Assembly (NCBI GenBank): GCA_964652775.1
Contig: CAZZAM010000011.1
Span: 36,903-100,902, forward strand
Source: UBA11346 sp038060575
GTDB taxonomy: Bacteria; Planctomycetota; UBA11346
DNA length: 64,000 bases
Direction: 5' to 3'
Part shown: positions 31,498 through 40,189 of the stretch, in pieces
How positions within the stretch are numbered: position 1 is the first letter of the stretch
How the letters are laid out: each line of letters opens with the position of its first letter
The notes under the pieces: generated by a model
Seen by the model: the letters and a program-made list of their open reading frames with translations, nothing else
Database searches by the model: none
What the model was told of the DNA's origin: nothing
Program-made: the position numbers and the translations under genes

Positions 31498-32700
31498 TCA
31501 CGGTAATTTCATGCGATAGATGTGTACCGCCAACGCCGCGAATGCGTCGGTGAATCCGCCGTCGTCGGCACTCAGCGTGCGGTTTTCGTCAACGACCTCA
31601 ATCACTGCGCCTTTTTTCAGTCCGGGCACCATGATGGTTGCCTTGCCTGATCGACCGTCCATGTCCAGATTGTTGGTGAATAGATAGAGATTTCCTTCCG
31701 AGGCCCGAGCCAGGACTTCTCCAGCCAAATCGCCAGCGTCGCCGCGCAGCTTGATGCTGACTGAAGCCTTGGCTGGTTCATCAAGGATCGCAGCCGACAG
31801 TTTCGCGATTTGTCCGTTCACCCTGGTCATTTCGGTTAACGCCTCGCCCTGTGGTGCAAACTCCTTGAACGTTGGCCGCCAAGCATGGGTGAAGTAGGCG
31901 ATGCCAGTGGCACCACGAATGATCGCCATCCAGACTTCAGCTCGGATGTGTTCAGGTTTCACATCCTTCTGTTTCTCGTAACTGATCCATTGGCTGCCCT
32001 TGGCAGTTTCAATGAACGCGAAGATCGGCTTGTTCGGCCCGGCATACTTCGCGAGTTGGGTCACGCCGTCAGCAACCCAGGTCAACTGCTTATCCTCGTT
32101 CCAACCGTAGATTGGATAGATGTCGAAGGCCAAAATATCGCCTGCGCCAACCACGACCGAATAGTACGCCTGTTGCGCCTCCGGCTTGGCGGTGGACCAC
32201 GACGGACCAACCATGAAGTAACTGGTGAGATTCTGAAACACCGGACGCGTATTATCAGCTGCCTTTGCCGCCTGATATCTCTTCACCATCTCTTCGGCCG
32301 TGAGCGCCGGCTTTCCTTTCTGGATGCCCATGTCGGGCTCGTCCTGTTGGACATAGGTCAACAAGGCAGGATGGCCTTTACCGGTAGCGTCAATGTGGGG
32401 CATGGCATATCCGCCGGCCGCCTGCGCAGCGTCACAGAATACCTTCGCTACCGGCTTGCCGCCGTGGTTACCGCAAAACGTGTTGATTCCATAGCTGCGC
32501 AGTGTCGCGAAGGTCCGTGGCTCCTGCGCGAACGACATGATCGGGAAAAACGGTTTTCCATTCACAAGCAACTCGCGGTGCTTGCCAATCTCTACTTGTT
32601 GGATCGGCGCCAATGGTTCGGCCGCCCAAGTGCCATGCACCGCCAGACAACCGACGAGCGCAAACATCACCTCATACAGAGGCTGTTTTAGGATGTTCAT
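31498..32700 (-). CDS. exported TIM-barrel glycoside-hydrolase-like protein
   Basis: From the ATG at 32700 (AAGGGA Shine-Dalgarno) the product is 400 residues. A signal peptide (VMFALVGCLAVHGTWA) is followed by a beta/alpha barrel: LLVNGKPFFPIMSFAQ is the usual opening of GH-like barrels, YVQQDEPDMG holds an acid pair that could include the acid/base residue, and FAFIETAKG has a possible nucleophile Glu. A small C-terminal beta domain ends the protein. The exact GH family is not clear to me. A hairpin lies just upstream of the start. Confidence 0.75.
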   Translation of the reverse strand: MNILKQPLYEVMFALVGCLAVHGTWAAEPLAPIQQVEIGKHRELLVNGKPFFPIMSFAQEPRTFATLRSYGINTFCGNHGGKPVAKVFCDAAQAAGGYAMPHIDATGKGHPALLTYVQQDEPDMGIQKGKPALTAEEMVKRYQAAKAADNTRPVFQNLTSYFMVGPSWSTAKPEAQQAYYSVVVGAGDILAFDIYPIYGWNEDKQLTWVADGVTQLAKYAGPNKPIFAFIETAKGSQWISYEKQKDVKPEHIRAEVWMAIIRGATGIAYFTHAWRPTFKEFAPQGEALTEMTRVNGQIAKLSAAILDEPAKASVSIKLRGDAGDLAGEVLARASEGNLYLFTNNLDMDGRSGKATIMVPGLKKGAVIEVVDENRTLSADDGGFTDAFAALAVHIYRMKLP

Positions 32701-32713
32701 GCACAATCCCTTC

Positions 32714-32729
32714 TGTGCTTGTAAGCACA
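32714..32729. promoter_or_regulatory. palindrome before the TIM-barrel gene, possible operator
   Basis: TGTGCTT-GT-AAGCACA, 7-bp perfect arms, in the 38-bp gap between the regulator stop (32739) and the start at 32700. It could be an operator or an mRNA stem controlling translation of the gene downstream. Confidence 0.45.
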
Positions 32730-32738
32730 ACCTGGTAG

Positions 32739-33944
32739 CTATGGAGAGAGCAGTTGCGAGTTCTTTGGCTGAACAGCCACGTAATCCACTGCAACTGACT
32801 TGGATCGGATAGCGTGAGACTCGCGCGCCACCACCGCAACGGGAAGCAAAGCTCGATACGCAATATGCGCGGCATCTGGCGCCTGCTCAATGCGCTCCAA
32901 GACGCGTCTAAAGGCCACTGCACCCATTTCCGCGAGCGGCGCATGCATGGTGGTCAGCGATGGCCGGGCGGCAGCAGCTTCGGGAATGTCATCGAATCCA
33001 ATCACCGCGATATCTTCAGGAATTCGCAGGCCCGCCAACTCAGCCTCACGATAGACCATCAATGCCAGAGAATCAGAACAACAGAACACCGCCGTGGGCC
33101 GATCACTGCGCAGCAGCAGGTTCCGTATCAACTCAGGAGCGCTTGGCTCAGGCTGAGTCAGCTTGGGCCCAGTGGGTGTCGATGGCGGAAGATTCAGACA
33201 TAAACTGTCGTCATATGACAGCCCGGCATCAGCCAGTGCCGCACGATAGCCATGCAAGCGATTGCCGAAGGTCGCTGCTGGCCCGCCCCCAGCCTCGGCT
33301 TGGCGATACACGCAGGCGATGCGACTATGACCCTGTTGGATCAGACATGCGGTCGCTCGGCGACCACCCTCGTGATCGTCAAACAGCACACAGTCTAGAT
33401 CCGGCGCTGCGCCATCGTAGTTGAGCACGACCACCGGCTTGTGCAGGGAGCGCACTGTTTTTTCAAGCGCACGATACAAATACGGAATGAATTCGATGAC
33501 CAGAATTCCGTCCACTTGATCAGCAAGCGCACGCAACGCTGCGCTGGGATCAAGATCGACCTCCTGCCGGAAGGATTGCAAGAGGATGGAGCGATGGCAG
33601 CGCGTCGCTTCGGACTCAATGCCGGACAGGATTGCCGTGTAATACGACGAGGAAAAAAAGCTGACATCCTTCGGCCAATAGAGCACAGCAATGCGTCCCG
33701 ATTGCGGCTGACGCTCACCCGCACGATGAACAAACATCCCCTTGCCATGGATCCGGCGAACGATGCCACGCTTGATGAGTACTTCGACAGCTTGGCGAAC
33801 AGGAATCCGACTGACCTTGAACTTCTTGGCCAACTCGCTCTCCGATGGCAAGCGATCGCCATCGCCATAGGTTCCATCGCGAACCAAGCCAAGGATATGA
33901 CTCTCGATGCGAGCGCTTGCAGATGCTGGTCGGCGAATGGGCAT
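32739..33944 (-). CDS. GntR-type repressor with LacI-type sugar-binding domain
   Basis: A 401-residue transcription factor of the AraR-like hybrid type. The N-terminal winged helix (GDRLPSESELAKKFKVSRIP, then VRQAVEVLIKRGIVRRIHGK) is GntR; residues about 85-375 form a LacI-type periplasmic-binding-like sensor with VFCCSDSLALMVYREAEL and DIAVIGFDDIPEAA. It lies 6 nt after the first gene of the glycan locus, so it is co-transcribed and probably autoregulated. The likely target is the palindrome that overlaps the promoter at 35483-35510; the ligand is presumably a sugar released by the locus. Confidence 0.9.
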   Translation of the reverse strand: MPIRRPASASARIESHILGLVRDGTYGDGDRLPSESELAKKFKVSRIPVRQAVEVLIKRGIVRRIHGKGMFVHRAGERQPQSGRIAVLYWPKDVSFFSSSYYTAILSGIESEATRCHRSILLQSFRQEVDLDPSAALRALADQVDGILVIEFIPYLYRALEKTVRSLHKPVVVLNYDGAAPDLDCVLFDDHEGGRRATACLIQQGHSRIACVYRQAEAGGGPAATFGNRLHGYRAALADAGLSYDDSLCLNLPPSTPTGPKLTQPEPSAPELIRNLLLRSDRPTAVFCCSDSLALMVYREAELAGLRIPEDIAVIGFDDIPEAAAARPSLTTMHAPLAEMGAVAFRRVLERIEQAPDAAHIAYRALLPVAVVARESHAIRSKSVAVDYVAVQPKNSQLLSP

Positions 33945-33950
33945 GACGCT

Positions 33951-35423
33951 CTACTCCCCCGCACCCGGGAGCGTTTTCCATTCCTGGTAACGCTGCGGAT
34001 TCACATAGTCAGTCGTGGCCCGTTCTTGCTCGGTGGTCACCTTGGTGCTGACGAAAATCGGGGTTCCAGAAATCGCAACTCGAATTTCTCCTTTGTCGGA
34101 GATCGCGCGTGCGGCCTTGGTATAGACCACGCCACTCGCCAGCTCGCGGTTGTAGAGCACGACTTTATCGCCAGGCACCTTGAGTGAGTACACAAACGGA
34201 CGCCCCTCAGTCCAAGCGACGGTCACTTCGTCATCACCAACACCACGGAACGTGTAGCAGTAAAACGGACTGTCGACATAGGGACGATCGGAACTTCTGG
34301 TCGGAGCTGGTTCTGGATTCGCACCTGCACTCAGGGTGCGCAGCAACTGCGGGCGATCGGGTATAAGATGGATCAACAACTTCATTTCCACCGCCAAGGG
34401 CCGGGGCTCGCCCTTCGCGGAAAAGACGCCATAGCCCTTCCAACGATAACCGCCTGATTTAGTCCCTGATAGTTGGTCGTAGAGATAGGTGTACGAAATG
34501 GACTGCACGCCATGCGCTGCAGCCAGCACCATCCCACGCACGGCATAATCAGCGGACTGATCTTTGGTAGTCAGGAAAGGATCGCGAGCACCGTAGCCCA
34601 TCGGGAAACCCCAGTCGGTAAACCAGATCGGCTTACGTCCGCCGTTCTTGGTGGTTTCGGCGTCCAGCCACTTCAGAATCATCGCCAATCCACCGGTGTC
34701 TGGCGGCATCGGAAAAGTGAACGGATGCATATCAAAGATGTCATAGAGCGCAGCGCCGCCGCGCTTATGCACGGCTTCGGTGAATGCGCGTGGACCCATA
34801 ATTTTATTTTTGTGATCCACCCAATCCATACTCGGCACGGCGGCAACTCCGCCGACTGGTGACATGGCGAATATCTGCGCCTGCGGATCACCGCCCTTGA
34901 TGACCGTATTGAATATCTTGAGATACGTGTAGTAGGCTTCGTCCGGCATCATCTCGCCAGGCAGGTTGGTCAACTCGGTACCCGGCTCGCTGATCAATCC
35001 CCAGTACACGATGGGGTTGGCGGGAATATCGTGATGCTCCTTCCAGAACGTGCCAGTTCGTCCATAAACCGCGATGTACTTGGCAACATAGGCTCGGAAC
35101 CCCTCCTCATCGAGTCCGGTCTTTTTTGCAAATCGATTTGGGGAGAGAATGCCAGCAACGCGCACGCCTTGCTGTGCGCACATGATCATCCCCTTCGCCG
35201 TCCACGGATCATCATCAATCAGCGAGCTGATGAAGTTGATCCCGAGATCCTTCAACGCTGGCATCGCCCATTTCATTTGCCCGATATCGCTGCACCACAC
35301 ATACATCCCGTAGAATGATGGTGGCGAAACGGTGGCTGGACTCACTGGTTCTGCCGCCCTTATGAGGGCAACAAACACAAGCGCGGCTATCAGCACGTTC
35401 AATGATCGACGTAGGAGCGACAT
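33951..35423 (-). CDS. exported GH39/GH5-like TIM-barrel protein
   Basis: A 490-residue secreted protein: signal peptide (LNVLIAALVFVALIRAAE), then a beta/alpha barrel with WGLISEPGTE, where the Glu is a candidate acid/base, and KPIWFTDWGFPMG, where clan GH-A enzymes normally carry the nucleophile Glu; here the place holds Asp or is shifted. A beta domain follows (about 370-480). It is the first gene of the minus-strand locus, with a GAGG Shine-Dalgarno and a clear promoter upstream. Substrate unknown. Confidence 0.78.
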   Translation of the reverse strand: MSLLRRSLNVLIAALVFVALIRAAEPVSPATVSPPSFYGMYVWCSDIGQMKWAMPALKDLGINFISSLIDDDPWTAKGMIMCAQQGVRVAGILSPNRFAKKTGLDEEGFRAYVAKYIAVYGRTGTFWKEHHDIPANPIVYWGLISEPGTELTNLPGEMMPDEAYYTYLKIFNTVIKGGDPQAQIFAMSPVGGVAAVPSMDWVDHKNKIMGPRAFTEAVHKRGGAALYDIFDMHPFTFPMPPDTGGLAMILKWLDAETTKNGGRKPIWFTDWGFPMGYGARDPFLTTKDQSADYAVRGMVLAAAHGVQSISYTYLYDQLSGTKSGGYRWKGYGVFSAKGEPRPLAVEMKLLIHLIPDRPQLLRTLSAGANPEPAPTRSSDRPYVDSPFYCYTFRGVGDDEVTVAWTEGRPFVYSLKVPGDKVVLYNRELASGVVYTKAARAISDKGEIRVAISGTPIFVSTKVTTEQERATTDYVNPQRYQEWKTLPGAGE

Positions 35424-35475
35424 GGGGTCCTCAAGGAACAGGTGGGACAGTCAGCGGCGTTTATACGGCTTGTTA

Positions 35476-35489
35476 ATATACGCGTATAT
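35476..35489. promoter_or_regulatory. 14-bp palindromic operator ATATACGCGTATAT
   Basis: Perfect palindrome overlapping the -10 box of the glycan-locus promoter, with a second palindrome ATACATGTAT partly overlapping at 35488-35497. The position suits a repressor that blocks polymerase, and the GntR/LacI-type protein encoded as the second gene of the operon is the obvious candidate. Confidence 0.6.
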
Positions 35490-35510
35490 ACATGTATTTA
35501 TTTTTGTCAA
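35483..35510 (-). promoter_or_regulatory. sigma-70 type promoter of the glycan locus
   Basis: On the minus strand TTGACA (35510-35505) is followed after 16 nt by TATACG (35488-35483). Transcription would start near 35475, about 50 nt before the ATG at 35423. The -35 matches the consensus fully. The region right of it to 35580 is A/T-rich with two degraded GCTGAT-type repeats and no gene. Confidence 0.6.
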
Positions 35511-35668
35511 TCCACAGCCTAAATCACGAACATCCGCGCTGATTTCTCAGGCAAACTGCGAATAAACGCTGATCAACGTATGGGCCACACGTTCACCAGT
35601 AGATACTCCCTCATCCAGATCCCCAGCTCGCACTTGCCCGTTGGGGTCGAATTCACGATGCTGCCGCC

Positions 35669-35836
35669 ATGAAGCTCATCGCCCTCTCCCTCACTCTCCT
35701 TGGCACGCTCGCGCTCACTGGTTGCGGTGGGGAATGCTGCCGTCCAGACACAAAGAAGGCGCATGCAGACGCTGCCCGTGAAGCCGACAAGGCCTTCACC
35801 AAAGACGTTCCGCCTGCGACCGAACCCGCCAAATAG
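35669..35836 (+). CDS. small lipoprotein
   Basis: A 55-residue product: MKLIALSLTLLGTLALTGC is a complete lipoprotein signal with the lipobox LTGC, cleavage before Cys19, and an acceptable charge at the N-terminus. The mature part is about 37 residues, rich in Ala, Lys, Asp and Glu (KKAHADAAREADKAF), with two further cysteines (ECC). It is too short for many gene finders. The next gene starts 2 nt after its stop, so they are likely co-transcribed. Confidence 0.7.
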   Translation: MKLIALSLTLLGTLALTGCGGECCRPDTKKAHADAAREADKAFTKDVPPATEPAK

Positions 35837-35838
35837 CC

Positions 35839-36129
35839 GTGGACGAACTCCTCCGCTACATCGCGATCACGGAGGAGATCCGTCGGCTGGAAGCCGAACG
35901 CGAAGCCATCCGCGTTCGTGCGATTCAGCATGTAAAAAATGCTGGCGGCGAAGTTGAAGATGGCGACATCCGCGTCACCTATGTAGCCAAGCCGATTTAT
36001 CGTTTTACTGGCGCAGTAACCAACATGCGCCAGCAAATGGCCAAACGCCAACGCCGTGAGATCGAACGCGGCATCGCAGTCCGCGAGCATCAGGTCGAGA
36101 TCTTGCACATTGATCAGCAGGACGGCTAA
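35839..36129 (+). CDS. hypothetical helical protein
   Basis: A 96-residue product from a GTG. Residues 5-35 form a charged helix (EEIRRLEAEREAIRVRAIQ), followed by a beta hairpin (DGDIRVTYVAKPIYRF) and a basic helix (RQQMAKRQRREIERG). The layout recalls small phage or host helical proteins, but I assign no family. It directly follows the lipoprotein gene. Confidence 0.6.
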   Translation: MDELLRYIAITEEIRRLEAEREAIRVRAIQHVKNAGGEVEDGDIRVTYVAKPIYRFTGAVTNMRQQMAKRQRREIERGIAVREHQVEILHIDQQDG

Positions 36130-36135
36130 TTGTTC

Positions 36136-36250
36136 AGGGGTTTCACCCCTACGGCCTTTGGCCTACCCACTGGCGTTGTCGATACTCGATTTCTCCGGCG
36201 AACCGTCGAAATCGTGGCGGCATCGGCTACGCCGATTGTATGCCGCCAAC
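36136..36250. repeat. series of hairpins after a gene (REP-like, family I)
   Basis: AGGGGT-TTC-ACCCCT (36136-36150), GGCC-TTT-GGCC just after it, and TGGCGGCAT with its inverse ATGCCGCCA (about 36215-36248) around CGGCTACGCCG. The first could act as a terminator-like stem, without a T-run. The remaining 36251-36401 shows nothing I can name. Confidence 0.55.
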
Positions 36251-36401
36251 GCATCTCGGTGCCAGCCTAAATAATCCTAAGCGCCGTAGTTTGCAGTTGG
36301 TGGCTGTCTCACAGCGACCTAGGTGCTTGCTGACCTTGTATGGCGTTGATCAACCGCGGACCGCGAACTCAATGCCTTCTCTAGGTAATTGACTGCGATT
36401 C

Positions 36402-37148
36402 CTACGTGGTCTCCGCAACATCCCACAGCACGCCCCAGACCAGGCCAACCAGCGCGGCCAACTCGGCGCTGTCGATGATCATGCCCCAGCCTTCGTGCAT
36501 GGTTGAGATAACTGCCACCCGATTATCCCACACGTAGAGCTGTGCTAAATCACCGACGACCGAACGGTTCACGTAACGCACCTCGCGCAGCCAGCGCGAA
36601 CCCGCACCCAAACACGGCAGGGCCACCTCGCGACTGCGCACGCGGATGGCCGATACGCGAACACCGCGTGCGACGCGACGACGTACGTAGTCGCGCAGAT
36701 ATGTCTCGCCCAGTGCCTCAACGATATCGGCCCCACCGCCAAAATATCGGTAATGTCGCGAACGCGCTAACAGTAGCTCCTCATTAACACGAAAGATTCC
36801 TTCGCGTCCTTCATGAATCGCAATCCGCGGTCGGCTACCCTGACCTACCGCGACGGCCAACAGATCTGGCATTAAGTCGCGCAACTGCGCTTCGTGACGG
36901 CGTGGCAATTCCAACAACGCCTGCGGCTGCGCTGCCGCATAGCGACGACGCCGACCGCGAAAGCTGGCCGTCACCAAGCCCTGGCGAGACAAGGCCGCAA
37001 GCGCCGCATAGGCAGACGTACGCGGAATTCGCGCCTGGCGCGCTACCTCTGCAGGCGATCCTGATCCGAGCTGTAACAACGCCACGAATGCTCCGGCCTG
37101 CACATCACCAAGACCGCTCTGCGCAAGACGTTTGGCAAGATCGCTCAT
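36402..37148 (-). CDS. TrmB-like transcriptional regulator
   Basis: From MSDLAKRL the product is 248 residues. The N-terminal winged helix (GSPAEVARQARIPRTSAYAA, then LSRQGLVTASFRGRRRRYAA) is TrmB-like, and the C-terminal two thirds resembles the effector part found in such regulators, with a PLD-like or sugar-sensing fold (HEGREGIFRVNEELL). The start further upstream at 37199 seems less likely, since the family begins a few residues before the helix. Divergent from the PHP gene (113 bp apart), which is the natural candidate target. Confidence 0.78.
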   Translation of the reverse strand: MSDLAKRLAQSGLGDVQAGAFVALLQLGSGSPAEVARQARIPRTSAYAALAALSRQGLVTASFRGRRRRYAAAQPQALLELPRRHEAQLRDLMPDLLAVAVGQGSRPRIAIHEGREGIFRVNEELLLARSRHYRYFGGGADIVEALGETYLRDYVRRRVARGVRVSAIRVRSREVALPCLGAGSRWLREVRYVNRSVVGDLAQLYVWDNRVAVISTMHEGWGMIIDSAELAALVGLVWGVLWDVAETT

Positions 37149-37261
37149 GTGTCGTCCAATCTGGACGTCATTTGTGCCAGGATAACGCCCATACCGCAAG
37201 GACTTGGAGCCGTGGATCGGATCAAATAGGTAAACGCCGGGACGGTTGCTAGGCTGGTCGC

Positions 37262-38167
37262 ATGAGCTGGTTCTACGGCAATCTCCACTGTCACTCCACC
37301 TTGAGCGATGGCGACAGCCCGCCCGGCGATGTTGCGCGATTTTACCGCGAGAACGGCTTCGATTTCGTCGCCATCACCGATCATAATCACCGCACCGGTC
37401 CCGAGGACTGCGGTCCACCACACGCGGGATTCACCGTCCTTGGTGCATGTGAATACAGTGCGAACGCCGATGGGAGGCCTTTGCACATCAACGGCATCGG
37501 CGTGCATACCGCCGTCGCTCCGGCAAAGGACGGCGACGAGCATCGACCAGCGATGTTGCGTGCCGCGCTTGCCGAGTTTCGCGCTCAAGGTGCGTTCACC
37601 ATCCTCAACCATCCCAACTGGCACTGGGATCTCGACGCGGCCGAACTGCTGTCGGCGCGCGGGGCGCATGCCCTTGAGCTGTGGAACGGATCGCTGACCT
37701 GCAACAACCTCGGTGATGAAGATCATCCCTCGGTCGAAGCATTGTGGGACGCTGTCCTCACCGCCGGTCATCGTCTATGGGCGGTCGCCAGCGACGATTG
37801 TCACCGCTTCGGCCCCAAGCGGAATTACCGTACTGATCCGCCATTTTCTGGCTGGATTGGCGTCGACGCCGCCAGTAATTCTGCGCGTGATGTAGTCGCC
37901 GCGCTAAGTGCTGGTCATTTCTATGCATCCAATGGTCCGCGTCTGGTCAGTGTTGTGCAGCAACCGAATCGCTATGCGGTCGAGGTGGAACCGTGGGATA
38001 TGGTCGCCCATCGCTTGATCTTCATCGGTGCCGGGGGACGTGAACTCGCGCGCATGCGTGGACTGTCCGGCTCGTACGTCCCGCGCGGCGACGAAGGCTA
38101 CGTGCGCTGTCGCATTGAAACCGGCCAGGGCCTGTGCGCCTGGACGCAACCGATGTTCCTCGCCTGA
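37262..38167 (+). CDS. PHP-domain metal-dependent phosphoesterase
   Basis: A 301-residue cytoplasmic protein with the PHP motifs: GNLHCHSTLSDG (6-17), FDFVAITDHNH (34-44), a later TILNHPNW and VASDDCHRFG, which together make a trinuclear metal site. PHP enzymes hydrolyse phosphate esters of nucleotides or small metabolites; the substrate is not predictable. The C-terminal beta domain is common in stand-alone PHP proteins. The stop overlaps the ATG of the transporter gene. Confidence 0.87.
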   Translation: MSWFYGNLHCHSTLSDGDSPPGDVARFYRENGFDFVAITDHNHRTGPEDCGPPHAGFTVLGACEYSANADGRPLHINGIGVHTAVAPAKDGDEHRPAMLRAALAEFRAQGAFTILNHPNWHWDLDAAELLSARGAHALELWNGSLTCNNLGDEDHPSVEALWDAVLTAGHRLWAVASDDCHRFGPKRNYRTDPPFSGWIGVDAASNSARDVVAALSAGHFYASNGPRLVSVVQQPNRYAVEVEPWDMVAHRLIFIGAGGRELARMRGLSGSYVPRGDEGYVRCRIETGQGLCAWTQPMFLA

Positions 38168-39060
38168 TGATCGCAGCACTCGCACTGGCGGCATTTTCCG
38201 CAGTTCTCCATGCGGCTTGGAATGTGGCTGGAAAACGCGGCGGTAAGGGCAGTGCCTCGTTGGCATTCTTCATCGCCGCTGAGATGTGCGCTGCGCTGAT
38301 CATGGCCCCGGCCTTGCCGTGGGCGGTTCACCAGGTGTGCGGTTGGCCAACGTGGTACTGGGCGCTGTTAATCGCATCCAGTGTGCTGCAAGTTGGTTCC
38401 TACGTTTGTATCGCTGCTGCGTATCGGCGGACGGATGTATCCGCATCGTATCCGTTAATCCGTGCCATGCCCGCACTCGTGCTCACTGTCGGTGGCGGCA
38501 TGCTCGGCTGGCGTCATCCTGGCGCGCTGGCACTGGTGGGGGCCGCTGTGCTCTCGCTCGGTTGTCTTCTGGTCCCGCTGACGGGCTGGAGCACGTGGCG
38601 TCGCTTGGGTTCGGGCCTGCTTGATCCAGCAGTAGCCGGCGCTGCGGCGTGCATTTGCGGCTATGGTATTACCGATGCACTGCTGGTTCGCGAGGCGAGT
38701 ATTTCTGCCGGGTCAGCAGCCGCACCAGCCTTGGCCTGTCTCCTCGCGATCGGCAACGCGATCGTGGGTTGGATCGCGGTATGGCTGATCCCCCATGAAC
38801 GCGCACGTATGTCGTCACTACGCGGCAGTTGGAAACGAATCGGATTAACCGGGATCGGCATTTGGTTGTCGTACGGAACCATGTTGGCCGCGTTGTCGCT
38901 GGCCACGCATCCAGGACCGCCCATGGCGATGCGACAACTGGCGATTCCGCTGGTCGCCATGCTGGGCATGTGGGTGCTCAAGGAATCGCCCTCCATGCCG
39001 CGCTGGCTCGGCATTGTCCTGATCGTCGTAGGCATTGTTGGTATGGCGTTGGATTCCTAG
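38167..39060 (+). CDS. EamA-family (DMT) transporter
   Basis: A 297-residue integral membrane protein with about ten hydrophobic segments in two halves, each EamA-like; SASYPLIRAMPALVLTVGG is the typical segment-4 pattern and PPMAMRQLAIPLVAMLGM its counterpart in the second half. The family exports amino acids, sugars or other metabolites. The ATG overlaps the PHP stop by 1 nt (TGATG), so both are translated together and may share a pathway. Confidence 0.87.
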   Translation: MIAALALAAFSAVLHAAWNVAGKRGGKGSASLAFFIAAEMCAALIMAPALPWAVHQVCGWPTWYWALLIASSVLQVGSYVCIAAAYRRTDVSASYPLIRAMPALVLTVGGGMLGWRHPGALALVGAAVLSLGCLLVPLTGWSTWRRLGSGLLDPAVAGAAACICGYGITDALLVREASISAGSAAAPALACLLAIGNAIVGWIAVWLIPHERARMSSLRGSWKRIGLTGIGIWLSYGTMLAALSLATHPGPPMAMRQLAIPLVAMLGMWVLKESPSMPRWLGIVLIVVGIVGMALDS

Positions 39061-39084
39061 CCAATCCCAGGATCACGGCAGACG

Positions 39085-39498
39085 TCAGCGCGGCGGCGGC
39101 GGTTGGCCCAGCACGGTCAGCAATGCGGCATTGCTCCCCGCTGGCATCAGCATCTGCACCACGAGTCCAGCCGGAGCGCGGTCGCCAAGAGTCCAACTTT
39201 CGACCGCCATTTTACCGTGATTTACATCGCCATCGACGAAGCCATTGCGCTTGGCGAAGCGGCGAATGAGTTCGGGCTCGGCGCGAATTTCCACCTGCAC
39301 AAACAGCTGATCACCATCGCGGCGATTGGCCCGTACTTCAGCGCACTGGCGAAAGTCATCAGGCACCCACGGCAGCCACGCGCCTAGGACCCGCACCGGA
39401 TCCGCCATGCGATGGGATTGGAAGCGTTGACCAATGACCACGACGACCAGTACTGTCGCCACCATCCATGCCGCGACGACCACGATGCTGCGCGGCAT
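39085..39498 (-). CDS. hypothetical membrane-anchored protein
   Basis: A 137-residue product with one N-terminal membrane segment (IVVVAAWMVATVLVVVVIG) and an extracytoplasmic part of about 115 residues ending in a proline run. No family recognised. It lies 5 nt after the methyltransferase gene on the same strand and is probably co-transcribed. Convergent with the EamA gene. Confidence 0.65.
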   Translation of the reverse strand: MPRSIVVVAAWMVATVLVVVVIGQRFQSHRMADPVRVLGAWLPWVPDDFRQCAEVRANRRDGDQLFVQVEIRAEPELIRRFAKRNGFVDGDVNHGKMAVESWTLGDRAPAGLVVQMLMPAGSNAALLTVLGQPPPPR

Positions 39499-39503
39499 GT
39501 GTC

Positions 39504-40079
39504 CTATGTGCCAGGGTTGCGAATAAAGCTTAGCACCACTGCTGGAGGTACGTTAAGCCAGATGCGTCGCCGCGATCCCAAGCGAAATCCAGTTGGCGTG
39601 AGTCGATTACTAAATGCCCGTTCGCTATAGGTAAACTGAATGAAGCGACCGCCAGGCTGTAATACCTGACGCACCGACGATAGAATACTGTTCACCAACA
39701 CCGGATCGAGCGACAGCAACGGCAGTCCACTGACCACAGCTACGACCTCTTTGCTGGTGAGCCCCGTATGATCGAGATGGGCCGACAGTGCTGAAGCACA
39801 GCCGTAAATGATCGGCACCGACGGCATCCGCGCGGCCAAACGTTCAGCGAAGCTGGCGTTGTTTTCAATCGCGATAACGCGGCAGTGGGGAAACCGATTG
39901 TGTAAGGCCTCAGTCACACAGCCGCTGCCTGGACCGAGTTCGATGATCACTGAACCCGATGGCGCCTCCCCAACCGCATCAGCCATGGTGCGCGCCAGGC
40001 GACGGCTGCTGGGGGCGATCGCCCCGGTCTGCCGCCAGTTGACCGCAGCCTGGCTGAGGAAGTGAAACGCTTGGCGCAT
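39504..40079 (-). CDS. SAM-dependent methyltransferase, PmtA-like
   Basis: From MRQAFHFL the product is 191 residues. Motif I is VIIELGPGSGCVTEAL, motif II VIAIENN, and VSGLPLLSLDP matches the phospholipid N-methyltransferase/rRNA-dimethylase-like group. The sequence TGAIAPSSRRLARTMADAV before motif I is typical of bacterial phosphatidylethanolamine methyltransferases of the Rhodobacter type. Substrate is therefore a guess. The start at 40181 would add 34 Arg/Cys-rich residues and is unlikely. Confidence 0.8.
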   Translation of the reverse strand: MRQAFHFLSQAAVNWRQTGAIAPSSRRLARTMADAVGEAPSGSVIIELGPGSGCVTEALHNRFPHCRVIAIENNASFAERLAARMPSVPIIYGCASALSAHLDHTGLTSKEVVAVVSGLPLLSLDPVLVNSILSSVRQVLQPGGRFIQFTYSERAFSNRLTPTGFRLGSRRRIWLNVPPAVVLSFIRNPGT

Positions 40080-40189
40080 TCGGCGCGTAGCCTCGCGCCG
40101 CAACCGGCCTAACGCAAGCCTGCTATTCCGCCTGCAACAAGGCCTGCGGGCACAGGCTGCACCTTGCTGCCCTACCTCCATCGGCCAAG

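Noticed and set aside
36402..37199. Earlier start of the TrmB-like regulator at 37199.
   Set aside because: It would add 17 residues (MRYGRYPGTNDVQIGRH) not typical of the family; the ATG at 37148 fits the helix-turn-helix position.
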